Source: Sulfuricurvum sp. | GTDB taxonomy: Bacteria > Campylobacterota > Campylobacteria > Campylobacterales > Sulfurimonadaceae | Assembly: GCF_023229695.1 (NCBI RefSeq) | Contig: NZ_JALNYS010000009.1 | Location: forward strand, 62,001 to 126,000 | Direction: 5' to 3' | DNA: 64,000 bases | Shown here: piece after piece, positions 1 to 6,519 of the stretch | Position numbering within the stretch: position 1 is the first letter of the stretch | Layout: each line of letters begins with the position of its first letter | Translations under genes and position numbers: made by a program | The notes under the pieces: model-generated | The model's input: only the letters and a program-made list of their open reading frames with translations | Databases searched by the model: none | Told to the model about the DNA's origin: nothing

Positions 1-75
1 AACCAAAATTTTTACAAAATAGCTCAATTCGTCCTTATTCCATCCCATTTTTGAGCGGTTTCGCCCTAAAAAGCT

Positions 76-84
76 TGCTATACT
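76..84 (+). promoter_or_regulatory. Extended -10 promoter of the amidohydrolase-sppA operon
   Basis: TGCTATACT is an extended -10 (TGn plus TATACT) about 28 nt before the GTG start at 112. No clear -35 box is visible, which is usual for campylobacterial sigma-70 promoters. Confidence 0.5.
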
Positions 85-111
85 TACACGAAAAATTGCC
101 AAAGGTTTATT

Positions 112-1326
112 GTGAAGATCCTTTTACCCGACGCCCTGTTGACCGGGACCTCTCTTTTACGTCACCACGGTATCGTCTTTGACAAAACCATCCTCGAAGT
201 AGCTCCGAATGAGGTGCTGCGCGAGCGTTATGGGTCAAAGTGCCAAGAACTGGGTGAGGGATCGGTAATTATGCCGGGGCTCATCAATCCGCATGTCCAT
301 CTGGAGTTCAGTGCCAACCGCTCTACTTTGACCTACGGAGGATTTATGCCGTGGCTCAACAGTGTCATCGCCAGCCGTGATGAACTGATCAACGAATGTG
401 ATGATACGTGTATTCAAAAAGAGATTGAAGAGATGCTTTCGCACGGAATTACTGCTTTCGGTGCAGTGAGTTCTTACGGATATGATCTCAATGCCGCAGC
501 CGCTTGTCCCCAGAAGGTGGTCTTTTTCAACGAACTTATCGGTTCCGATCCTGCAATGGCGGATGCCCTGTATGCCAATTTTCAAGAGCGTCTTTTTGCC
601 TCTCAAACAGTCAAAAGAGAGGGATTTCACCCTTCTATTGCCATCCATTCCCCCTACTCCGTCCATCGGGTATTGATTCAAAAAGCCCTTAAATATGCAC
701 AAGAACATGAACTGCGCGTCACCGCCCACTTTATGGAGAGTCTCTCAGAGCGGGAGTGGCTCGATGAAAACGGCGGCGATTTCAAACCATTTTTTGTCAA
801 TTTCTTGAAACAGCACCATGCTGCGAACACTCCAGCCGAATTTCTGAGTTATTTTAAAAATGTCCCTACCCTCTTTACCCATGTGATTCATGCCTCAAAT
901 GATGAATTAACGCAATTACAAGAGGGGAAGCATACCATCATCCACTGCCCGATTTCCAACCGTCTTCTCGGCAACGGCGCACTCGATTTGGAACGGTTGC
1001 AAGCCAATACTATCCGATGGGTAGTCGGAACCGACGGGCTTAGTTCCAACTACACTCTCGATCTCTTCGAAGAGATGAAAATTGCCCTCTTCATGCACCA
1101 TTCACAAGAACTTATTGCGCTGGCTCAAAAACTTTGGCAAAGCGTTACGGCAGATGCGGCAGAAGCGTTGAAATTAAATTGTGGTAAAATCGTCCCTTCT
1201 TACGATGCTGATATCGTTATCGCGCAGGTCGATTATCCTATCAGCGATCAATTACCGCTGCATCTGCTGTTGCGGCCTCCACTGATCGAGTCAGTCTATA
1301 TTTACGGTGAAAAAGTAAAAGGATAA
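112..1326 (+). CDS. Amidohydrolase, aminofutalosine deaminase-like
   Basis: A 404-residue metal-dependent hydrolase of the amidohydrolase superfamily (cytosine deaminase/TRZ type). The metal-binding HVH of the first strand is at residues 61-63 (NPHVHLEF), a further His lies in AHFME, HCPISNRLLG follows, and the catalytic Asp is in VVGTDGLSSN. Family members in Campylobacterota are annotated as aminofutalosine deaminase (futalosine menaquinone pathway), and the H. pylori homologue has been described as an adenosine deaminase, so the exact substrate is open. Translation begins at GTG. The gene lies 2 nt before sppA and is probably cotranscribed; I recall the same pairing in C. jejuni (Cj0067-Cj0068). 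Confidence 0.75.
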   Translation: MKILLPDALLTGTSLLRHHGIVFDKTILEVAPNEVLRERYGSKCQELGEGSVIMPGLINPHVHLEFSANRSTLTYGGFMPWLNSVIASRDELINECDDTCIQKEIEEMLSHGITAFGAVSSYGYDLNAAAACPQKVVFFNELIGSDPAMADALYANFQERLFASQTVKREGFHPSIAIHSPYSVHRVLIQKALKYAQEHELRVTAHFMESLSEREWLDENGGDFKPFFVNFLKQHHAANTPAEFLSYFKNVPTLFTHVIHASNDELTQLQEGKHTIIHCPISNRLLGNGALDLERLQANTIRWVVGTDGLSSNYTLDLFEEMKIALFMHHSQELIALAQKLWQSVTADAAEALKLNCGKIVPSYDADIVIAQVDYPISDQLPLHLLLRPPLIESVYIYGEKVKG

Positions 1327-1328
1327 AT

Positions 1329-2201
1329 ATGTTGGAATTGTTCAAAAAAATCGGCTCATGTCTGGCGAACGGAATCCGATTTATCCAAGCCCATTTTAAA
1401 GCCACCCTTTTGGTCCTTTTCGTTTTATGGATACTCATCCCCTCCGGCAGTGACGGGATATCTCCCCATAATCTTCAAAAAATCGTCCTCACCGGCCCGA
1501 TTCTCGATGCGACGCCGATTATCGAACAACTCGACGAAACACGCGAAAACAAAGATGTCAAAGGGGTATTATTCAGCATCGACTCTCCCGGCGGTGCCGT
1601 CGCACCGTCAGTGGAGATCGCCTATGCCGTGAAACGGCTCCGTGAAGCCAAGCCTGTCGTCGTGTATGCGGCGGGGATTATGGCCAGCGGCGGATACTAT
1701 TCGGCCATCTGGGGAAATGAGATCGTCGCCAATCCCGGCAGCATGATCGGCTCCATCGGCGTTATCATGGAAGGAGCCGACATCTCCGAACTGATGAAAA
1801 AAGTGGGGGTAAAAACCCAGGTTGTCCATGCGGGAACCTATAAACAGGTGGGGACGTTTGATCGCCCGTGGAGCAGTGTTGAACGGGCAGAACTCGATAA
1901 AGTGATCGGCGGAACCTACGATCTCTTCGTCGGAGACGTCGCCCGTGCGCGCAAACTCGACCTGAACCGAAGCGCCGATTTCGCCGATGCCCATATCTTC
2001 ACCGCCGCTCAGGCCAAAAAGGTCAAGCTGATCGATTCCATCGGTGTCGAATTTGACGCCAAAAACCGTGTCGCCGCACTCTCAAAAGTCAAAGATCCGG
2101 TATGGAACAAAGAGGATCCGATGGACCGCTTTTTCAAACGGTTTGCCGCAGAGGGAGCCAGTTTAGCTCATATGTATTTTCCGCCGGTTACATTGAAATA
2201 A
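1329..2201 (+). CDS. sppA: Signal peptide peptidase SppA (short type)
   Basis: A 290-residue membrane-anchored serine protease of family S49 that degrades cleaved signal peptides in the membrane. One N-terminal transmembrane segment lies at about residues 24-40. The nucleophile Ser120 sits in MASGGYY and the probable general-base Lys172 in GTYKQVG. This is the short single-domain form, with one S49 domain instead of the tandem domain of the E. coli 67-kDa enzyme. It starts 2 nt after the upstream amidohydrolase gene and ends tail-to-tail with a small leftward gene 3 nt away. Confidence 0.9.
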   Translation: MLELFKKIGSCLANGIRFIQAHFKATLLVLFVLWILIPSGSDGISPHNLQKIVLTGPILDATPIIEQLDETRENKDVKGVLFSIDSPGGAVAPSVEIAYAVKRLREAKPVVVYAAGIMASGGYYSAIWGNEIVANPGSMIGSIGVIMEGADISELMKKVGVKTQVVHAGTYKQVGTFDRPWSSVERAELDKVIGGTYDLFVGDVARARKLDLNRSADFADAHIFTAAQAKKVKLIDSIGVEFDAKNRVAALSKVKDPVWNKEDPMDRFFKRFAAEGASLAHMYFPPVTLK

Positions 2202-2204
2202 CGG

Positions 2205-2429
2205 TTATACACTCTTCACAAACGTATAGAGCGTTTTTGGCTCTATATCTACCGAGCCGTTTTTAAATTCCAAACATCCCCACTCTTCATCAACATGAGC
2301 GGTATTTGTCTCATCTTTGGATATATATTGCGAAATTAACGGTTCAATATTCGCCTCTTTTTTTTCTCCGTTTTCAAAAATGAAAAGAAATTTATACCCT
2401 GAAATATTTTGTGCTTCTTTGAGTTTCAT
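2205..2429 (-). CDS. DUF2442-like small protein
   Basis: A 74-residue protein resembling the DUF2442 family: a beta-rich core (YKFLFIFENGEKKEANIEPL) and a C-terminal segment that in the family reads roughly W-x-(x)-G-x-D-(I/L)-xP-x-x-L-Y. These small proteins usually travel with a DUF4160 partner in mobile or toxin-antitoxin-like pairs. No DUF4160 gene is next to it here, although a complete pair occurs at 33974-34490. Function unknown. It sits at the left edge of an accessory island and runs tail-to-tail into sppA. Confidence 0.6.
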   Translation of the reverse strand: MKLKEAQNISGYKFLFIFENGEKKEANIEPLISQYISKDETNTAHVDEEWGCLEFKNGSVDIEPKTLYTFVKSV

Positions 2430-2461
2430 AGTATTACTCCAAGGGTGAAATCGAGTGGAAA

Positions 2462-2869
2462 TTAGCCTAAAAACTGCTCACTACTCACGATATTTAAACC
2501 GCAACCATAAAACCCACTGTCGTTGGTGATGATCGTTTCACACCCGTTATGCTTCGCACAAAGGCATTGCAAGGTATCTTCCAAATCCACCCCCTCTGTC
2601 AATGCGATATCCACCCCTTCGTGGAGTGTCTCTTTGCCAAAACTCAAAATCTCCCAATCCACCAAAATGACATTTTTGAAAAATTCCAGAGTCTGCGCTT
2701 TGCTTTTTGAGATATAAAATAGCGTCGTGAGGATATCTTCACTGATGCAAACACCGCAATCATCCTCGATCAGTTTTTCCATCATACGTATAGCTGGGGA
2801 GTGGTTGACTCTGTTGGCATCGATGAGATCAGCGACAATATTGGTATCGAGAAATATCTTTTTACCCAT
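2462..2869 (-). CDS. PIN-domain toxin (VapC-like)
   Basis: A 135-residue PIN-domain protein, probably an Mg-dependent ribonuclease toxin. The first acidic motif is FLDTNIVADLID at the N-terminus, a second acidic cluster is in EGVDLEDTLQCLCAKH, and the last is TNDSGF. It overlaps the upstream 97-residue gene by 8 nt, the arrangement expected of a toxin translationally coupled to its antitoxin. It is closer to the PF13470-type PIN proteins than to classical VapC. The cellular target cannot be read from the sequence. Confidence 0.75.
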   Translation of the reverse strand: MGKKIFLDTNIVADLIDANRVNHSPAIRMMEKLIEDDCGVCISEDILTTLFYISKSKAQTLEFFKNVILVDWEILSFGKETLHEGVDIALTEGVDLEDTLQCLCAKHNGCETIITNDSGFYGCGLNIVSSEQFLG

Positions 2870-3155
2870 TGAGTTTTTCCAAAGAGACCGATTCTTTTAG
2901 CTCTTTGGAAGAGAGATGATTGTATTTTTCATCGATACTCCCTTTTCCGGCATACGCTTTTAGTCTCGATAATTTATCCTCTTTCTCTTTTTTAGACTTT
3001 TGTTCCAAATACTCTTTGAACTCTTTGGCATAGGACGGAGAGAGAAAAAGCCCCTTATACTCGTGTGTTTTTTTATCTTCGATATCTACATAATCATAAT
3101 TTTGCAACATATCGATATTTCTTACTAAATCTCTAATACCTACTATTGTTGTCAT
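2862..3155 (-). CDS. Probable antitoxin partner of the PIN toxin
   Basis: A 97-residue protein that is highly charged towards the C-terminus. The N-terminal part (TTIVGIRDLVRNIDML...YVDIEDKKT) resembles Phd/YefM-like or other small antitoxin folds without matching one clearly; the rest is a Lys/Glu-rich helix and an unstructured tail, the usual toxin-neutralising layout. It is the first gene of a two-gene unit and overlaps the PIN gene by 8 nt. The antitoxin role is inferred from position and composition. About 150 nt of AT-rich DNA upstream (3156-3303) probably holds its promoter. Confidence 0.55.
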   Translation of the reverse strand: MTTIVGIRDLVRNIDMLQNYDYVDIEDKKTHEYKGLFLSPSYAKEFKEYLEQKSKKEKEDKLSRLKAYAGKGSIDEKYNHLSSKELKESVSLEKLNG

Positions 3156-3303
3156 ATAAACTCCTTATCGTCTTTTAGTACTATATGCCACTATGCTGAT
3201 AATATCGTTTTTAGTATAAAGATATTCTTAGGATGTAGGATGATTCGTTCTTCTCGCTCCTACTCTTCTGAATTGAAGTGTTTGACATCTACATTATAAC
3301 GCT

Positions 3304-3696
3304 TTACGCCCCGATACTCAGACGCGCGATATATCCGCTGCGCGTCTCTCCCGCCTCTTTAGCTTTTGCATCGAGTCTCGCTAACACACGGCGAGGTAGT
3401 GTAATATTGACCCTCTCGGCTTTATCATCCAATATAGCAGGATCAATCTCGACAATCGCCCAAATGACCCCTGCATACTCTGCTAATGAGCTGTATCGGC
3501 TGACAGGCGACGGAGCGGGTATCGTTTCATTATCATCGAACAGTCCGTCGATATGCAAAGTGATCGCCTCTTTGGCATTATCAATCGCTTCATCGAGAGT
3601 GTCACCTGCCGAAAAGCACCCCACAAGATCAGGGACGATCACCCCGAATGCTGTTATCTCATTACCGATTTCGATGGCGATAGGGTAGCGAATCAT
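3304..3696 (-). CDS. hicB: HicB-family antitoxin
   Basis: A 130-residue antitoxin. The N-terminal half is a degenerate RNase-H-like HicB fold (YPIAIEIG...GCFSAGDTLDEAIDNAKEAI), and the C-terminus ends in a ribbon-helix-helix-type DNA-binding segment (NITLPRRVLARLDAKAKEAG). The ATG directly abuts the hicA stop codon (TAA-ATG) with a GGAGGAA Shine-Dalgarno inside the end of hicA. HicB neutralises HicA and represses the operon; the order toxin then antitoxin is normal for HicAB. Confidence 0.88.
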   Translation of the reverse strand: MIRYPIAIEIGNEITAFGVIVPDLVGCFSAGDTLDEAIDNAKEAITLHIDGLFDDNETIPAPSPVSRYSSLAEYAGVIWAIVEIDPAILDDKAERVNITLPRRVLARLDAKAKEAGETRSGYIARLSIGA

Positions 3697-3885
3697 TTAT
3701 TCCTCCTTAAGTCCGGCTTGTTTCATAATCGCCCGTACCAGTCCGATCCCCAAATCTTTTTTAGGATGGGGGACGGTGACTCGACCAGTTTTGGTCGGAT
3801 GTTTGAACTGATGGTGACTTCCGCGCACGGCAACCAATACCCAACCATCAGCCAACATCTTCTTGATTATTTCCGAACTTTTCAT
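3697..3885 (-). CDS. hicA: HicA-family mRNA interferase toxin
   Basis: A protein of about 62 residues with the double-stranded-RNA-binding-like HicA fold. It has the SSEIIKKML start, the conserved GSHHQFKHP segment with the catalytic His, and VPHPKKDLGIGLVRAIMKQAGL. I chose the ATG at 3885 (MKSSEII...) because HicA proteins begin here; an upstream in-frame start would add eight unlikely residues. It is the first gene of the hicAB operon; its promoter lies within 3886-3960, upstream of the divergent RNA candidate. Confidence 0.88.
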   Translation of the reverse strand: MKSSEIIKKMLADGWVLVAVRGSHHQFKHPTKTGRVTVPHPKKDLGIGLVRAIMKQAGLKEE

Positions 3886-3969
3886 GAGACTATTATACTT
3901 ACTATACACACTATTGTCAAATTTATCTGTAGACTCTGTCTATATTTTTGTAACGTTTTGTTACTAATA

Positions 3970-3978
3970 TGCTATAAT
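3970..3978 (+). promoter_or_regulatory. Extended -10 promoter reading rightward
   Basis: TGCTATAAT is a consensus extended -10 box with a T-rich stretch upstream (3943-3960). It predicts a start near 3985, exactly where the structured RNA candidate begins. No convincing open reading frame lies downstream on this strand. Confidence 0.55.
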
Positions 3979-3984
3979 TTTATT

Positions 3985-4080
3985 GATACCAAAAGGAAGA
4001 CGCGGTGAATCTCTCGGCCGTACCGCCTTTAATTAGGAACGGGTCTTAGAAGGGGATGAGAGTCCTTTGCCTTTTGGCAG
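3985..4080 (+). ncRNA. Candidate structured small RNA with pseudoknot
   Basis: Directly downstream of a consensus promoter this segment can form nested helices: P1 CCAAAAGG (3989-3996) with CCTTTTGG (4070-4077), P2 AAGAC (3997-4001) with GTCTT (4043-4047), P3 GCGGT (4002-4006) with ACCGC (4022-4026). The P3 loop CTCTC (4011-4015) can also pair with GAGAG (4058-4062), giving a pseudoknot. P1, P2 and P3 stack without gaps on the 5' side. I do not recognise it as any RNA family I know. The 3' end is not defined; GATGA/TCATC near 4097-4118 may form a weak hairpin. Confidence 0.4.
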
Positions 4081-4152
4081 TGTATGAAAATAGTGGATGA
4101 TTTCTGTATTCATCGGTTCACGATTTTATTGCTGAATAAGTTTGAGTAAAAT

Positions 4153-4181
4153 GTTCATGGTTCGACAGGCTCACCACGAAC
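4153..4181. repeat. REP-like palindromic repeat (TTCGACAGGCTCACCACGAAC type)
   Basis: An imperfect palindrome GTTCATGGTTCGACAGG / CTCACCACGAAC. The TTCGACAGGCTCA core is a short repeat common in intergenic DNA of many Proteobacteria and Campylobacterota. It lies just past the stop codon of the leftward hepT gene and may act as a 3' stem-loop. Confidence 0.6.
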
Positions 4182-4192
4182 GGCTAGTCCAA

Positions 4193-4546
4193 CTAATTTT
4201 TTGCATCCAAATACTTCTTCGCTATTTGTTCAACGATCTCTTCAAACATAGCAAAATCATCTGCCAGAGTATCCCATAAAACCTTGTCATCCAATCCAAA
4301 ATAATGATGTGTTAGCACATCTCTCATTTTAGCAATTTCGCTCCATGGCACACTGCTAAATTCATCTTGTATCTCTTTGGGTATTTGTTTAACCGCTTCA
4401 CCGATGTTTTCAAATGCTTTTGCCGTTGCATACACTTTTTCAGTATTCTCGGTAAACTCTTCAAACGTTATATTTGCCGTAAATTTTCGAATATTCTGAC
4501 ACTCAGCGAGAATATCTCTGAGATAAAACTTCCAATCCCTAGACAT
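4193..4546 (-). CDS. hepT: HepT-like HEPN ribonuclease toxin (DUF86)
   Basis: A 117-residue all-helical HEPN protein of the DUF86 family. The catalytic RX4HXY motif is visible as RDVLTHHY (Arg, His and Tyr correctly spaced). In characterised pairs HepT is an RNase that the MntA nucleotidyltransferase inactivates by adding AMP to the motif Tyr. It overlaps mntA by 8 nt, with mntA first, as expected. The Tyr target is conserved, so regulation by AMPylation is plausible here. Confidence 0.85.
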   Translation of the reverse strand: MSRDWKFYLRDILAECQNIRKFTANITFEEFTENTEKVYATAKAFENIGEAVKQIPKEIQDEFSSVPWSEIAKMRDVLTHHYFGLDDKVLWDTLADDFAMFEEIVEQIAKKYLDAKN

Positions 4547-4832
4547 AAATCATGTCCTTGTAGATATAAGGTTTTAAATCACTTTTGATGGTTTCAGCTC
4601 TAACTAAATCGACTTTATGATTGAGATATTTTTCCAGATCAGCGAGATATTTGAGATATTTAAACATCGAAAAGGATTTCCCTTTTTCGATCTCATAGAC
4701 AATATCAACGTCACTATCGCTCTTCTCTTCACCGCGTGAGAAACTGCCGAACAACCCGACGAGGATCAAGCCATCTTGTTGATAGCGGGGCTTTAGAGCT
4801 TTGAGGATTTCAAGAATTTCGTTTTTTGTCAT
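4539..4832 (-). CDS. mntA: MntA-like nucleotidyltransferase antitoxin
   Basis: A minimal nucleotidyltransferase of about 97 residues with the GSX10DXD active-site motif (GSFSRGEEKSDSDVD). This family AMPylates the partner HEPN toxin. I take the ATG at 4832 (MTKNEIL) as start; an upstream GTG at 4871 is in frame but reads through a TATAAA-like promoter segment. It is the first gene of the mntA-hepT pair. Two further nucleotidyltransferase genes of this type lie at 34508 and 35251. Confidence 0.85.
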   Translation of the reverse strand: MTKNEILEILKALKPRYQQDGLILVGLFGSFSRGEEKSDSDVDIVYEIEKGKSFSMFKYLKYLADLEKYLNHKVDLVRAETIKSDLKPYIYKDMIYV

Positions 4833-4895
4833 CTCATTCAATTGTATTGATTTTATAGTGATATTGTACACTCAAAAAGGGAAAATCATACTTCT

Positions 4896-4940
4896 TCGTC
4901 ATACCCCAAGGGTACAAGAACCTCTACGAGGTTCCCAACC
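4896..4940. repeat. Left inverted repeat bounding the AT-rich island
   Basis: Positions 4896-4925 match the reverse complement of 6524-6553 at 29 of 30 bases. The repeat contains the small palindromes ACCCCAAGGGT and GAACCTC-tac-GAGGTTC. A looser hairpin (GGGCGAAGTGCCC) follows near 4946-4960. Together with the right copy it brackets three AT-rich genes. Confidence 0.75.
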
Positions 4941-5064
4941 TGATCGGGCGAAGTGCCCTTTAGGGTGAATCCAGAGCTTGGGAGCGAGAGATCATTTGAA
5001 TTGTTTTATCAAAGTTATATTAAAACTTAAGTAGAATCAGAAAACTCAAAATTCGAGGTATATA

Positions 5065-5463
5065 ATGAAAGTTATTATTTCAATTGCGATTGGCCTAGCA
5101 ATTTGGTTTGCAATTGGTTCATTTACTTATGAAATAACTCGCAGCCGTGAATTAGCTTGGGTCGTTGGAATTTTATTTGGTGCTACTGCAATATATATAA
5201 GTTTTAAAAAACTTGTTAGTACTTCTTTTAAAGAAAGTATTGCAAATGGTGTTGCATATATCAAAACTGCGACTGAAGATATATCATCACTTATAGATGA
5301 TAAAGATTCAAAGTTTTATGCTACAGCAGAACAAGAAATTAAAGATACTATTATAGATAATGGTTTATGGTCACAAGCATTAGTAAAAGCAAAAGGTGAT
5401 GAAAATCTTAGAAAAGTAGAATATATGAAATTACGAGTCAAACAATTAAAAAAAGATATATAA
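5065..5463 (+). CDS. Unknown small membrane protein, AT-rich island gene 1
   Basis: A 132-residue protein I do not recognise. Two hydrophobic segments at about residues 3-20 and 32-50 are joined by a short charged loop (YEITRSRELA), and a hydrophilic, mostly helical tail follows. GAGG precedes the ATG at a normal distance. The gene is strikingly richer in A+T than the flanking housekeeping genes and starts a same-strand trio (5065-6460) whose members are 22 and 105 nt apart. Transfer from a low-GC source is likely. Confidence 0.6.
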   Translation: MKVIISIAIGLAIWFAIGSFTYEITRSRELAWVVGILFGATAIYISFKKLVSTSFKESIANGVAYIKTATEDISSLIDDKDSKFYATAEQEIKDTIIDNGLWSQALVKAKGDENLRKVEYMKLRVKQLKKDI

Positions 5464-5485
5464 ATTATATATTATAAGGGCTTAA

Positions 5486-5941
5486 ATGGATTTAGTAACA
5501 ATCTCAACAGCACTAAGCAGTCTTAAAAGTGCTTATGACTTATCAAAAGTTATAAGTGAAAGCGCTGATTCTTTAGAGCAAGCAGAGATAAAATTAAAAC
5601 TAGCGGAATTGATGGGTGCATTAGCTGACACAAAAAGTCAAATATCAGATATTAAATTAGAACTAATAACTAAAAATGAAAAAATTCAAGAATTAGAAAA
5701 TCAAATTAGAATTCAAAATCAAGTAAAATTTGAACAACCATATTATTGGAAAATAACTAATGATAATAGAGATGGACCTTATTGTCAAAAGTGCTATGAT
5801 GACATCAAAAAACTAATAAGGCTACAAGATGAAAAACATGGTAGTTGGAGATGTTTAGTTTGTTCTTCATATTTTAGAGATAAAAACTACAAAGAAGAAA
5901 GTTTTGATGATAGTGATAGCCCTTATAATTCATATGTGTAA
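5486..5941 (+). CDS. Coiled-coil plus zinc-ribbon protein, AT-rich island gene 2
   Basis: A 151-residue protein. Residues about 1-80 are helical and heptad-rich (SLEQAEIKLKLAELMGALAD, then a long coiled coil). The C-terminal third contains a probable zinc ribbon: PYCQKCYDD and SWRCLVCSSYF, two CxxC knuckles about 25 residues apart, preceded by the aromatic PYYWKITNDN. Proteins with this layout recur as unnamed genes in bacterial genomic islands as far as I recall; function unknown. The zinc-ribbon placement suggests nucleic-acid or protein binding. Confidence 0.6.
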   Translation: MDLVTISTALSSLKSAYDLSKVISESADSLEQAEIKLKLAELMGALADTKSQISDIKLELITKNEKIQELENQIRIQNQVKFEQPYYWKITNDNRDGPYCQKCYDDIKKLIRLQDEKHGSWRCLVCSSYFRDKNYKEESFDDSDSPYNSYV

Positions 5942-6046
5942 GATTTTAAATGCTTAGCGAAAATAGTTTGAAAAAATGCAAGAAAAAACCGAAATGTATA
6001 TTGAACAAACATCGGTTGAGTTTCTCATTTTTAGAGGATATATAAA

Positions 6047-6460
6047 GTGGAATTGATAACGCTTATTTTAGGGGGTTTGATTGGTTTTTTATCTGCTATT
6101 GGAAAAGATTTATTATTAGAAAAAAAGAAAAATCAGATAAAAATCAAAGACTTTAAACGCCAAAAGCTTGAAGAAATTTTTTTATTAATGGATCAAGTAA
6201 CACGAGAAGCTATAAAACCATTAAAATATAAAGATTCACTTGATGGAGTGGGAGCAAAACTAGGGATGATAATAAGATTTTATTTTCCAGAGTTAAATAC
6301 TAGTTATGATCAATTTATACAAGTATTTCTGAGCACGTCACAAAAAACAATGACTTATGACGACAAAATAAGCTTGTCCCAAGAAGAAATACTGGCTTAT
6401 TATGAAGCACATAGAATTTTCTTAGATAAAGTAGTCCAAGAAGCTAAGCAATATATCTAA
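6047..6460 (+). CDS. Unknown protein with N-terminal membrane anchor, AT-rich island gene 3
   Basis: A 137-residue protein starting at GTG, with AGAGG upstream. One N-terminal transmembrane helix (LITLILGGLIGFLSAIG) is followed by a Lys-rich juxtamembrane stretch (EKKKNQIKIKDFKRQK) and a helical cytoplasmic domain containing AHRIFLDKVVQEA. No family recognised. Same strand and same AT-rich composition as the two genes before it, so the three probably arrived together. A membrane protein at each end and a zinc-ribbon protein between is the only structural clue to a joint role. Confidence 0.55.
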   Translation: MELITLILGGLIGFLSAIGKDLLLEKKKNQIKIKDFKRQKLEEIFLLMDQVTREAIKPLKYKDSLDGVGAKLGMIIRFYFPELNTSYDQFIQVFLSTSQKTMTYDDKISLSQEEILAYYEAHRIFLDKVVQEAKQYI

Positions 6461-6519
6461 CGCTTCCTTCCAAGTGAACTGAAATATGTAGAGATATTCC
6501 CGTGTCAAGCCCAAAGACC

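Noticed and set aside
3553..4008. Plus-strand frame running from hicB into the RNA candidate
   Set aside because: It is antisense to hicB and hicA and merely extends into the gap; the promoter at 3970 lies inside it, so it cannot explain that transcript.
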